From HGM04593 sp045636545 (GTDB taxonomy: Bacteria; Bacteroidota; Bacteroidia; Bacteroidales; Bacteroidaceae): DNA of 64,000 nucleotides. The notes under the pieces were generated by a model, which was not told the origin of the DNA, ran no database searches, and worked only from the letters and a program-made list of their open reading frames with translations. The stretch lies in assembly GCA_045636545.1 (NCBI GenBank), contig JAZTXR010000095.1, positions 1 through 64,000 on the forward strand, given 5' to 3'. This document shows positions 1 to 8,296 of this stretch, one piece after another (within the stretch, counting starts at the first letter, position 1; each line of letters opens with the position of its first letter). Made by a program: the position numbers and the translations under genes.

Positions 1-313
1 ACCGCGTTGGTGTCATATCGACCATACCTTAATGAAAAAATCATAAGATGTTTTGTTTTACGAAGCTACTACCGCTCGGCAAAGCAAGTAAACTTTCTTT
101 GCTCTCGCCTAATCGTAGCTTTCGATGAGCGGTAGCGAACTAACTGAATGTGAGATATCTCGTATACCGTTGTTAGATAGATCCCTCGTCGCTTTACTTT
201 TAGTGAAGTTGCTCACGCTCGGCATAATTCAAGTAAACTTGATTCTGCACTCACTTACTCGCAACATTGTCTCTGTCGGGATGACATTGTTGGGTCAACA
301 TCTATATTATTAC
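1..313. repeat. Intergenic interspersed repeat region (REP-like)
   Basis: No credible gene is seen. The stretch contains pieces that recur elsewhere in the window. The block at about 281-313 (TGACATT, then TTGGGTCAACATC and TATATTATTAC) recurs almost exactly at 59976-60008. GTCATATCGACC near 12-23 matches, in inverse orientation, the block near 56329-56337 and, more loosely, GTCATGTCGACC near 59887. Within the region the motif CTCGGCA...CAAGTAAACTT appears twice (about 76-95 and 218-242). This is the kind of degenerate palindromic filler common between Bacteroidota genes. The boundary is approximate and the element carries no coding capacity. Confidence 0.6.
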
Positions 314-321
314 TAAAGAAA

Positions 322-350
322 AAGCCCTATCGCCGGCGGCGATAGGGCTT
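322..350 (-). terminator. Intrinsic terminator of the coaX-ppiD cluster
   Basis: A perfect 13-bp GC-rich hairpin (AAGCCCTATCGCC, 3-nt loop, GGCGATAGGGCTT) is followed on the minus strand by a T-rich run (TTTTTCTTT). It lies just past the stop codon of the minus-strand PpiD-like gene and fits a Rho-independent terminator for that operon. Confidence 0.9.
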
Positions 351-373
351 GGAACACATGTACGGGTTGGGGA

Positions 374-2578
374 TTACATGTGCTCGTATACTCTGTTCTC
401 AACGTTGTATGTCTTGCCGATTGTCTCCTGAATGAGCTGGCCGATAACGTTGGGGTTGCTGTAGAAGTCGAGTGACTGGATGTAGTCTGCCTCTGCTGCT
501 GCATTGAACTGTGCGTTCTTTGCCTCTTTAGAGAGTACCTTTACAACATATACGGCGTTGTTGCCCTTGATAGGTGCGCTTACCTCGCCTGCCTGCATGT
601 TTGCAACAGCTGCGCTGATAACAAGCTCGTCGGCGTTGATAGACTGCACTGATGTTGCCTTCTTGTACTCAACCTGGTCTGTTGTGCTGAACTTCACGTT
701 CTCGTTTGCCTTGAGCTCGTCGAGGCTCTTGCCATTCAACTCTGCAGCGATGAGGTCGCCCTTCTTCTCGTTGACAAGCTGGAACTTGATGTTCTCCTTA
801 ACCTTGTCAAGAGCTACATAGCCCTGTGGAGTTACCTCCTTGATGGCTGCAACGATGAAGAATTTCTTGTTGCCCGAGATGTACTCGTGGATGTTTGAGA
901 TGTCGCCGGTGTTTCTGCCGCCGAGAACCCATCTCAACAGGTCTCTTGTGCCGGGCTTGTTGGCCACATTGAGGCTGTTTGTGTTGAGTGAACGCTGCTG
1001 CTCGAGGCGGTATGATGTAGAGAGGATGTTCTTCTGCAAATCCTCGAGGTTCTGGCAAGATGTTACCAGCTGGCTCAACTTGTTGTACTCCTTGTTGTAT
1101 GTGTCGGCGCTTACAGGTATCTTGCGCTCGATGATGAGTGCATCGTATGCCTCAACCTCGCCCTTCTTCTCCATTACCTGGAAGATGAGCTTTGCGTTTG
1201 CACCGAAATCGATGATGTTATACTCGTTTACCTTTGCTGTATATACAAGGTTCTGTGCCTCGGGTGTCGGGATGAAACCGATGGTTGTGACAAAGTTCTT
1301 GGTCTTGAACTCGACTGTGTCTGCGCTGTAGTTCTCGGCAAGTTTGTTGAAGTCTGCCTTGTTCTTCAGTGCGTTGAGCAGGCTGTCGGCTGTTGCGTTG
1401 AGCTCGTCGGCCGACTCGCTCTGGATTGCGATTGCACGGAGCTTGATAGTGTCGGGTACCATTGTCTTTCTCACGTTCATCACTAGGTTCATTGTGTTGT
1501 CGTTCCTGTCCTCGAATGGAGCTGCAACCTCGCCTACGTTGTTCTGCTGTACGTGGAACTTGTGGTTCTCCTTGAACTTGTTGGTGTATGTGCCCTTCTC
1601 GTTGTCGATTGTGATGGCGTCGATTGTCCACAGGAAACCATCGTATGGAGCCTCGGTTGAAGAGTAGAGTGCGATGTCATTGATGTCGGCATTCTCCTCT
1701 TTCAAGGATGCTGCATGTCTCTCAACCTCTGTACGTATTGCGTTGACGTCCTGTGCAGATGGTCTTACCTCCTGGTTGATGTAGTAGATGTCGTAGAGGT
1801 TGAAAGGAACGTTGAAGTAGTTCTCCTTGTTCTTGTTGTAGAAGTCCTCGATGTCCTTGTCGCTTACCTCAACCTTGTCATCGGCATAGCTGCTGTAAGG
1901 GTAGGCTGCTACCTCAATGCTGTGTGTGTTGTTGTTGAGGTCGAAGTTGCTCTGTGCAACAGCCTGGTTGGGAGTTGCTGAGCAGAATGCGAAGATGCTC
2001 ATCAGCTTTCTGCTGATAACGTCGCAGGTAACGCTCTTCTCGATGAACTTCCATGCATCGTGGAGGTTTGCCAACTCCTCGGGCATTGAACCGCTCTCCT
2101 CATAGTTCTTGTACTCTGTGTTGATTGAGTTGATGAACTCGACGTTGAAGGCGCCAGTCTGGGTTGAGAATGCCTGTGGAAGACGGCTTGTGTACTGCTG
2201 TGCGATGCCGCCCCAGTTTGTGCTAAGGATGTAGCTGAGCTCCTCGGGTGATACTGTAAGGCCTGCTTTCTCGGCCTGTGCAAGCAGTGACTTGTAGTTT
2301 GTGAGTGTGTTCCACGCCATCTGTGTAACCTCCTCCTGAGCGCTCTCGTCAAGCACTGCAGCGCCGTTGAGCAATGTGTATGCCTGCTCGCACTGGTTAC
2401 GGAATGCATAGAACTCGCTGGCGGTGATACCCTCGCCATTGATTGTACCTACAACAGCCTCTTCGGGGCCTTTCTGGAAAAGTTTTACAATGTCTCCTGC
2501 AATGAATGCCAAAAGGGCAATGCCGACGAAGGCAATGAGCAGTGAGCCTTTGTTACGTAGCTTTTGTAATGTAGCCAT
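374..2578 (-). CDS. PpiD-like periplasmic peptidylprolyl isomerase/chaperone
   Basis: Membrane-anchored folding chaperone acting on exported and outer-membrane proteins. The 734-residue product starts with a short basic cytoplasmic stretch and a single membrane anchor (about residues 12-34, rich in A, I, L, F), followed by a SurA/PpiD-type N-terminal chaperone region (GxINGExITxxEF near residue 45). A parvulin-like rotamase region lies at about residues 370-490 (RAIAIQSES to the FQVMEKKG strand), with a second degenerate one towards the C terminus. Length and topology match the Bacteroidota SurA_N_3/PPIC proteins. It is the last gene of a minus-strand cluster. An intrinsic terminator follows and a TAACTTTG box lies 52 bp upstream, so it may also be transcribed on its own. 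PpiD-like is inferred from topology. Isomerase activity is uncertain because the catalytic parvulin residues are not obvious by eye. Confidence 0.85.
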   Translation of the reverse strand: MATLQKLRNKGSLLIAFVGIALLAFIAGDIVKLFQKGPEEAVVGTINGEGITASEFYAFRNQCEQAYTLLNGAAVLDESAQEEVTQMAWNTLTNYKSLLAQAEKAGLTVSPEELSYILSTNWGGIAQQYTSRLPQAFSTQTGAFNVEFINSINTEYKNYEESGSMPEELANLHDAWKFIEKSVTCDVISRKLMSIFAFCSATPNQAVAQSNFDLNNNTHSIEVAAYPYSSYADDKVEVSDKDIEDFYNKNKENYFNVPFNLYDIYYINQEVRPSAQDVNAIRTEVERHAASLKEENADINDIALYSSTEAPYDGFLWTIDAITIDNEKGTYTNKFKENHKFHVQQNNVGEVAAPFEDRNDNTMNLVMNVRKTMVPDTIKLRAIAIQSESADELNATADSLLNALKNKADFNKLAENYSADTVEFKTKNFVTTIGFIPTPEAQNLVYTAKVNEYNIIDFGANAKLIFQVMEKKGEVEAYDALIIERKIPVSADTYNKEYNKLSQLVTSCQNLEDLQKNILSTSYRLEQQRSLNTNSLNVANKPGTRDLLRWVLGGRNTGDISNIHEYISGNKKFFIVAAIKEVTPQGYVALDKVKENIKFQLVNEKKGDLIAAELNGKSLDELKANENVKFSTTDQVEYKKATSVQSINADELVISAAVANMQAGEVSAPIKGNNAVYVVKVLSKEAKNAQFNAAAEADYIQSLDFYSNPNVIGQLIQETIGKTYNVENRVYEHM

Positions 2579-2629
2579 AGTTGTTTTTTATTTTTTAGTT
2601 TATTATATATTTTTATACGTACAACACGG

Positions 2630-2637
2630 CAAAGTTA
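2630..2637 (-). promoter_or_regulatory. -7 box of a Bacteroidota promoter for the PpiD-like gene
   Basis: On the minus strand this reads TAACTTTG, matching TAnnTTTG, 52 bp upstream of the PpiD-like start. No clear TTTG -33 element is seen at the expected spacing, so the call rests on the -7 box alone. Confidence 0.5.
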
Positions 2638-2779
2638 GTAAAATGCTTTGAATTATCGTAATAGTTGGGCAAAAAGTTAACGAAATAATGGGCGAAAAAC
2701 CTCTTTTCGACAGTTTTTGCCCATTATTTATGCAATGTTGTGCCTTTATGTGGATTATACCCCGCTGATGTTGCTGCAA

Positions 2780-4048
2780 TTATCCTACCAATGTCAATTT
2801 CACAAGTTCTATTTTTGTGCTGCGCTGTTTTATGGGGCGTATCCTGTACTTGCCGATGTTGATGACCTCGTTGAGCTGCGGGAAGCGCTGGTGGTGTGCC
2901 AGTATGAAACCTCCAAGTGTCTGGTATTCATCCGACTCGGGTATCTCAAGGTCAAACTGTTCGTTTATGCGTTCTATCTCGAGACGGCCCGAGAGGATAT
3001 ATTCGTTGTTGCCTATTGATTTTGCAACGAGGTTCTGGTTGTCGTGCTCGTCCTCAATCTCGCCGATAATCTCCTCCACAAGGTCCTCGAGTGAGATGAT
3101 GCCCGATGTTCCGCCGAACTCGTCGAGTACAACTGCCAATGACTTCTTCTGCTGCATGAGGGTGCGCATGAGTTTCTGCGCCGAGAGTGTCTCGGGGACT
3201 ACCGGCATCTTGCATATTTTCTGCTGCCACTTTTTTCCAAGCCTGAACAGCTCGGACGAGTGGATGTAGCCGATGATGTTGTCGATATTCTCCCTGTAGA
3301 CTACGATTTTTGAATGTCCCGACTCGATGAATACCGATTTCAGCTCCTCGAGCGGTGTGTTGTACTCCACGGCCTCAATCTCGGTGCGCGGTACAAGGCA
3401 GTCCCTGACCTTGATGTTCGAGAAGTCGAGTGCGTTCTGGAATATGCGTACGTCATTGTCGATGGCCTCCACGTTCTCGGCATTCTCTATCGAAGAGAGG
3501 ATGAGGTTGTTGAGCTCGGTCTTTGAGAATGTCGTGTCGCGGGTCTCGTCCTTGAGCTTTATGCCTGTAAGGCGCAACAGCAGTGTGGAGCAGATTGTGG
3601 TGAAGCGTGACAGCGGGTAGAGCAGTATGTATATGGGGTATGTGATGAGGGCAAAACGCTTGAGTGAGCGGTTGGGGTTTATGCGGAACAGCGCCTTGGG
3701 GATGAACTCTCCTGTAAAGATGATGACGATGGTCGATATCACCGTCTCAAGCAGCAGGTTGAGCGATGTTGTTCCCTCCAGCCCTTTGAGGATTGTGCTG
3801 TTGAGCAGCTGTGTCATCAGCATACCGTATATGACGATGGATATGTTGTTGCCGACAAGCAGTGTCGAGATGAAGTTGTTGCTGTTCGAGTAGAATTTGT
3901 CAATGACAAATGACGTTGCCGAGCGGTTGCTCTGGTCAATGCCCAGCAAGAGCCTGTTCGATGACACAAAGGCAATCTCCATACCCGAGAATAGTGCCGA
4001 GAAGAGAATGACGATGGTCAGTTGTAGTAAAAGTGTCAGCATTTCCAT
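2780..4048 (-). CDS. GldE-like CNNM/CBS membrane protein (hemolysin C / CorC family)
   Basis: Integral membrane protein of the CNNM (DUF21) family, with putative roles in divalent-cation transport or envelope function. In gliding Bacteroidota a relative is named GldE. The 422-residue protein has an N-terminal CNNM domain with hydrophobic helices (residues about 1-170, starting MEMLTLLLQLTIVILFSALF), then a CBS pair (about 200-330, including VPRTEIEAVEY and DEFGGTSGIISLEDLVEEIIGEI) and a C-terminal CorC_HlyC domain (about 345-420, with TLGGF and IRPIKQ). The DEFGGTSGIISLEDLVEEI signature is diagnostic of the HlyC/CorC family. The start codon abuts the LptC stop (the two genes share position 4048), so translation is probably coupled. 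The gliding link is by family only; nothing here proves motility. Confidence 0.85.
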   Translation of the reverse strand: MEMLTLLLQLTIVILFSALFSGMEIAFVSSNRLLLGIDQSNRSATSFVIDKFYSNSNNFISTLLVGNNISIVIYGMLMTQLLNSTILKGLEGTTSLNLLLETVISTIVIIFTGEFIPKALFRINPNRSLKRFALITYPIYILLYPLSRFTTICSTLLLRLTGIKLKDETRDTTFSKTELNNLILSSIENAENVEAIDNDVRIFQNALDFSNIKVRDCLVPRTEIEAVEYNTPLEELKSVFIESGHSKIVVYRENIDNIIGYIHSSELFRLGKKWQQKICKMPVVPETLSAQKLMRTLMQQKKSLAVVLDEFGGTSGIISLEDLVEEIIGEIEDEHDNQNLVAKSIGNNEYILSGRLEIERINEQFDLEIPESDEYQTLGGFILAHHQRFPQLNEVINIGKYRIRPIKQRSTKIELVKLTLVG

Positions 4049-4647
4049 TACTGTTCTACAGTGTAAATTCCTTTTGTGTTCCTTATTTGCCAGACCGACA
4101 GGTCCTGATTGGATGAAAATCCCACACCTTCGGTAATCTGTTCCTCCTGTTCAACCCTTATGTAGGCATCGGAGTATATCAGTTCCTCGTTCTGGTCCCA
4201 GTAGAGGAGGTCGGTGTAGAAGCGCTGGTCATTGGGGTTCTTCATATTTACATTCCCCACGAGTTTCCACAGCTTCATTTCGTTGTAGTAGAAAGCCGTG
4301 TCGCACTTTATTGTTGCCTCGATGTTCATCAGTGTGTCCAGTTTCTCAAGGTACAGTCCCTTTTCAAATGACCAGTAGGGGGGCTTGCGCTTGGCATATA
4401 CCTGCCACTCGTCGGCATAAATCCTGTAGCAGATGTGCCCCGAGTCGCTTATCGTGGTGCTTACTCCGTATGTGCTCATTATGGCAATGGAGTCGGGGTG
4501 CTCGAAGGTGGGTATCATGCCACGTGTGCTCTTTTTGCAGGAGAATAGAAAAATCAGTACAACAACTGCCAGTGCGGCAGTTGTTGTACGGCGTATTGTT
4601 CTGCTTGTATCAGCGTATTGTCGTTGTCTCATTGATCCAACCGCCAA
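4048..4647 (-). CDS. lptC: LPS export periplasmic protein LptC-like lipoprotein
   Basis: Predicted component of the lipopolysaccharide transport bridge, passing LPS from the inner-membrane LptBFG complex to LptA. The 199-residue product has a hydrophobic N-terminal segment ending in LIFLFSC (Cys37), which looks like a lipobox, then a beta-rich domain with the LptC-type pattern (YxIYADEWQVY, GLYLEKLDTLMNIEATIKCDTAFYYNEMKLWKLVGNV, LYWDQNEELIYSD). Its 5' end overlaps the TPR gene by 38 bp. Starting at the internal Met6 (4632) is also possible. The gene sits between a TPR protein and the GldE-like gene. Confidence 0.85.
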   Translation of the reverse strand: MAVGSMRQRQYADTSRTIRRTTTAALAVVVLIFLFSCKKSTRGMIPTFEHPDSIAIMSTYGVSTTISDSGHICYRIYADEWQVYAKRKPPYWSFEKGLYLEKLDTLMNIEATIKCDTAFYYNEMKLWKLVGNVNMKNPNDQRFYTDLLYWDQNEELIYSDAYIRVEQEEQITEGVGFSSNQDLSVWQIRNTKGIYTVEQ

Positions 4648-6037
4648 TGGTTACTTTCTCACCAATCTTGTAGCCCTTCATGAAGAGCTCCTCGCTTGAA
4701 GGTGTGTACTTCTTGTATGCAGCGATGAGCTTGTCGGCATCACGTCTGACAGATGGGTCTACACTCTTTGCGCGCTCCAGACGGTCCATGCACAGGTAGT
4801 ATGTACAGTTGTTGAGTGTGTTGTCGTCGCTCCAGTTTGAGGTTGCGGCGTAGCACTGTGCGATGATGATGTGGGGAGCACCGTACTTTGAGTTGAGTGC
4901 AAGAGCCTTCTGGGCGTATGAACGCGCCTTGCCGTACTTGTTGAGGTTGTAGTAGATGTCGGCAACCTTGTAGCAGAGCTCGGACTTGTTGGTCACACTG
5001 GTCTCAAGCTCGATTGCGCGGTCAAAGTACTCCATGGCCTTGTCGATGTCGCCTCTCTTGAAGTAGCGGTATCCGCAACCCATGGCTGCCTTTGATGTGG
5101 GGTTGGGGTCAATCTCAAACGCATACTCCGAAGCTGCAAGGTATGCATCCTGGTTTGTACACCTCAGCATTGCCATCACGGTGATGACCTTGTTCAGGTA
5201 CTCGATGTTGCCCTTGTTCTCCTCGATGAGTGGAGCGTAGATGCGGTCCAAGTCCTCGCAAGAAGCGGCACCGCTGTTGATGAAGTATGCATCGATGTTG
5301 CTCTTTGCAACGCGTGATGCATCTATCATCTTGCTGTACTTGCCGGCGTTGATGCTGTCCTTGGGATCACCCTCCTCCTGGTATCTTTTCAGGCAGAGCT
5401 CGATGTTGTCGTGGTATTTGTCGAGCACGTCAACAATGTAGACAGATGCGTTGAGGTAGTCCTCGATAATCTGCTCGCCGTGGCTCTGGTCGTTCTTGTA
5501 CTTCAGGCCTGAATACTTCATGAAGAGCTCGGTAACCACATATTCCGATTTGCCCTCCTCGATTGCTACAGACTTTGCAAGCATGTTGTAGACCTCCTCT
5601 ACAGGAGCATCCTTGCGGTGCTTGAGAAGGTCGATTACTTTCTTGCCAAGAATCTGACCCTCGGAGAGTCTTGTCTTTGTAATCTGCTGCAGCTGCTCGA
5701 GGTACTTTATCTGCTGGTCGTAGATTGACATGAGCTGGTCGATGTACTCCTCTTTCTTTGCAGGGTCGGTCTCCTTTGCAATGAAGTCATTGAGAATCTT
5801 TATACCGTTTGTGTATGTGTCTACACGTGCAACGGGGAACTCGTCGAAAAGAACCTTCCAGGCATCGTATGCTACCTTATAATCCTTGTTCTTTACGTTT
5901 GTGTTCATGATGCTGATGCTCTGGATGCAGCGTGTGCTGTCCTCGCCCTGACCGAAACGGTAGGGGTTGCTGACGCCGTTCTGGGCGTTGGCTGTCATTG
6001 CTGCAAGTGCAATGAGTGCAAAAAATAGTTTCTTCAT
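4610..6037 (-). CDS. Secreted tetratricopeptide repeat protein
   Basis: Exported 475-residue protein of unknown specific role, probably a periplasmic scaffold. A signal peptide is clear (MKKLFFALIALAAMTANAQ, cleavage after AQ). TPR-like helical pairs are visible at about residues 300-410 (ASEYAFEIDPNPTSKAAMGCGYRYFKRGDIDKAMEYF... then a further repeat with YNLNKYGKARSYAQKALALNSKYGAPHIIIAQCY). It lies between the barrel protein (24-bp gap) and lptC (38-bp overlap), which suggests an envelope-biogenesis job. No enzyme motif is visible. Confidence 0.8.
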   Translation of the reverse strand: MKKLFFALIALAAMTANAQNGVSNPYRFGQGEDSTRCIQSISIMNTNVKNKDYKVAYDAWKVLFDEFPVARVDTYTNGIKILNDFIAKETDPAKKEEYIDQLMSIYDQQIKYLEQLQQITKTRLSEGQILGKKVIDLLKHRKDAPVEEVYNMLAKSVAIEEGKSEYVVTELFMKYSGLKYKNDQSHGEQIIEDYLNASVYIVDVLDKYHDNIELCLKRYQEEGDPKDSINAGKYSKMIDASRVAKSNIDAYFINSGAASCEDLDRIYAPLIEENKGNIEYLNKVITVMAMLRCTNQDAYLAASEYAFEIDPNPTSKAAMGCGYRYFKRGDIDKAMEYFDRAIELETSVTNKSELCYKVADIYYNLNKYGKARSYAQKALALNSKYGAPHIIIAQCYAATSNWSDDNTLNNCTYYLCMDRLERAKSVDPSVRRDADKLIAAYKKYTPSSEELFMKGYKIGEKVTIGGWINETTTIR

Positions 6038-6060
6038 CTTTTATCGTCTTGTTATTTTGT

Positions 6061-7332
6061 TTATCTTACTCTTAACTTCATGAACCAGCTCTCGTTGAAA
6101 GTGATTCCGATGTTGATTCTCAGGTAGTTCTCCGTTATCAGCCCGGCCGAGCGTGGACGAAGGTGGACAAACTCTCCCGATACGTGCAGCGTGCCGTGGC
6201 TGTAGCTGTTGTTGTTATTGTAGAACGGGATAGAGACACCTGCGCTGATGCCATATTCGTCGCACCCCTTCTTGCCGTCTATTCTGGTGTATGGCTGTGC
6301 ATAGTGCAGGCCGGCGCGGTAGCTCATCATCTTCAACAGGTTCTTTGACAACTGGGTGGGGTTGTATTCTGCCCCGAACGATATCCTGCTCCGGTCGGCA
6401 CCGGTGCTTATGGCATTGCCGCTGTTGCTGTCTGCCGGGTCAAAGAATGTCGTACCGCCCCATTGCTGGTATGTGTAGTCGGCGCCTATGGTCACGCAGT
6501 CGTTGTATTTGTAGGCCAGGCCACCACCGTATGTGTGTGGAAGACGGAATCCTCCGGGAATGTTGGTTTCGTCGGTAGCCCCCGATGTTACGCTTGTCAA
6601 TGTTGTCTTGTTGCCAAGCTCGTGTCCCAGCGAATATGTGGCTCCAAATGTCAACTGGTGCTTTGCTGCCAGGTCTGCAATGAACTGGATGCCAAAGTCG
6701 ACCTTGTAGTCCCTGATGGTGGTATTGTATGTCTTTGAACGGTTTGTGCTGTTGGAGAACTCCGATACCACCTGGTGTGTGATGTCGCCATATATGTACG
6801 ACCCCATGACACCTGCCGCAAACCATGATGACGGTTTCCATCCGAGGCCTATGTATGGCTGGTAGAGGCCGCCTGTTCCTGTGTATGTCTCGCTGTGCAC
6901 CTCGTTTGCGCCTTGTGCTGATGTGGTGCTGAATGAATATCCTACATTGGAGTAGGGCACGAAACCGGCCGACATTCCAAGGTTCTTGCACAGACGGAAC
7001 TGTATGGCAACGTAATCGAAACTTGCATTCTTTGCATTGATACGTTTGCTGCCCTCCTTGAAATTGACGTTCTGCATTGAGAAACCTGCCTCAAAAAGCA
7101 TTGTAAGCGTGTCGGCGGTAGAGAACGAAGCGGGGTTCTGTATGTTTATGAAACGGTGGCTGCGCAGCGCATAGCCCATACCGCCCATCTGCCTGTTGAT
7201 TCCCAGACTCTGGTCCGAGAGGATGCCCACACCATAGCGTGAGTATGGCGAGTTTATTCCATTGTCGGCCCATGCGCCGATAACGGAGAATGTTATCATC
7301 AACAGTGCAAATATCTTCTTATTTATTGCCAT
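6061..7332 (-). CDS. Outer-membrane beta-barrel protein, FadL/PorV-like
   Basis: A 423-residue secreted protein with a signal peptide (MAINKKIFALLMITFSVIGAWA), then NGINSPYSRYGVGIL, a start typical of a Bacteroidota outer-membrane barrel family often found next to coaX. Alternating hydrophobic/aromatic strands with Gly-rich turns (GVMGSYIYGD, LTFGATYSLG, ADYTYQQWG, FGAEYNPTQ, ISAGVSIPFY) run to a C-terminal strand ending FMKLRVR. Substrate is unknown. It overlaps coaX by 14 bp and leads into the TPR and LptC genes. The barrel call rests on strand pattern and context, not on a named motif. Confidence 0.75.
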   Translation of the reverse strand: MAINKKIFALLMITFSVIGAWADNGINSPYSRYGVGILSDQSLGINRQMGGMGYALRSHRFINIQNPASFSTADTLTMLFEAGFSMQNVNFKEGSKRINAKNASFDYVAIQFRLCKNLGMSAGFVPYSNVGYSFSTTSAQGANEVHSETYTGTGGLYQPYIGLGWKPSSWFAAGVMGSYIYGDITHQVVSEFSNSTNRSKTYNTTIRDYKVDFGIQFIADLAAKHQLTFGATYSLGHELGNKTTLTSVTSGATDETNIPGGFRLPHTYGGGLAYKYNDCVTIGADYTYQQWGGTTFFDPADSNSGNAISTGADRSRISFGAEYNPTQLSKNLLKMMSYRAGLHYAQPYTRIDGKKGCDEYGISAGVSIPFYNNNNSYSHGTLHVSGEFVHLRPRSAGLITENYLRINIGITFNESWFMKLRVR

Positions 7333-8047
7333 AATCGGTTAAAATTCTGTTCAGTCCCTTTGCGACTAAATTTTTGTCTGCAAAGATGCAACTTTTTATG
7401 CGATTTTTCAAAGGTTTTTCGTCGCCGCCAGTTAAAAAAACCAAAAGGTCGCAATATTTTTGTCCAAATTCATCAATATATCCCTCAATCTCGTGGCAGA
7501 TGCCGTTTATCACACCGCTACGGATGGCGGTTTCGGTATCATACCCGACGGCGGGGGTGTCGCCTTCCTTCTCTACCATCGGCAACCGGCTTGTATATTC
7601 GTGCAGCGCTCTCAGGCGCATCTTGATACCGGGCGCAATGTTGCCGCCGTTGTATTTGCCGTCCTTGCTCACGAAATCTATGGTTATGGCGCTGCCTGCA
7701 TCTATTACCAGCAGGTTGCGTCCCGCAGCTTCGTTCCACGCGCCTACAGCTGCCGCAAGCCTGTCACTACCCAGCGTGCCGGGTGTCCTGTAGTTGATTT
7801 CCAGTGGCAATGGTGTGCTGCTGTCGAATCTTATTACCGGGCATTGCAGCCTTGCAAGTCCGTCCTGCAGTTCCCTGCTGTCGGCAATGACTGTCGAAAC
7901 AATGACCCTGTCTATGTCGTAGAGCCTGTTCCATTCGTCTATGATGCCGAACGAGGTGTTCTCTCTTCTTGTGTGCAGGACAATCTGTTCACCATTGAAA
8001 AGAAAGAACTTTGCACTGTTGTTCCCTATGTCAATTATAAGATTCAA
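7319..8047 (-). CDS. coaX: Type III pantothenate kinase
   Basis: Phosphorylates pantothenate with ATP, the first committed step of coenzyme A synthesis; cytoplasmic. The 242-residue length is normal for CoaX. Visible ASKHA-type motifs are the N-terminal phosphate loop MNLIIDIGNNSAKFFLF (DxGN), GTLGSDRLAAAVGA near residues 93-106, and LLVIDAGSAITIDFV near residues 113-127 (second Asp), followed by GGNIAPGIKMR. First gene of the minus-strand envelope cluster. A TATCTTTG box lies 24 bp upstream of the start. Confidence 0.95.
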   Translation of the reverse strand: MNLIIDIGNNSAKFFLFNGEQIVLHTRRENTSFGIIDEWNRLYDIDRVIVSTVIADSRELQDGLARLQCPVIRFDSSTPLPLEINYRTPGTLGSDRLAAAVGAWNEAAGRNLLVIDAGSAITIDFVSKDGKYNGGNIAPGIKMRLRALHEYTSRLPMVEKEGDTPAVGYDTETAIRSGVINGICHEIEGYIDEFGQKYCDLLVFLTGGDEKPLKNRIKSCIFADKNLVAKGLNRILTDYGNK

Positions 8048-8070
8048 ATGCGTGTCTGTTAAATTGTTTG

Positions 8071-8078
8071 CAAAGATA
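8071..8078 (-). promoter_or_regulatory. -7 box of the coaX cluster promoter
   Basis: The minus strand reads TATCTTTG, a perfect match to TAnnTTTG, 24 bp upstream of the coaX start codon. It lies back to back with the plus-strand promoter at 8263. No strong -33 box is seen. Confidence 0.6.
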
Positions 8079-8262
8079 GGGAAAATAATCCATATTTTTA
8101 AAAATATCTTTCAAATATGTTGCATTTGGCTTGTTGTTGTGTGGTTTTGTGTGAATTTCTCACACACCGCGGCGTAGCTTGTTTTGCGTTGCTATCCTGC
8201 GGTTCTATTCTCTTATTTGTTTTCTAATTTTTGAAAATGCTCCCTTTTCCAAAGTATAATTG

Positions 8263-8270
8263 TATATTTG
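8263..8270 (+). promoter_or_regulatory. -7 box upstream of the Lnb-like gene
   Basis: TATATTTG, matching TAnnTTTG, ends 26 bp before the ATG at 8297. Its position argues that the true start is 8297, not the in-frame ATG at 8231, which would lie upstream of the promoter. Confidence 0.6.
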
Positions 8271-8296
8271 CAAAATATTATTTTATACAATTTTTT

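Noticed and set aside
8231..8296. Upstream in-frame extension of the Lnb-like gene (MKMLPFPKYN...)
   Set aside because: The -7 box at 8263-8270 and a good signal peptide from 8297 argue for the later start.
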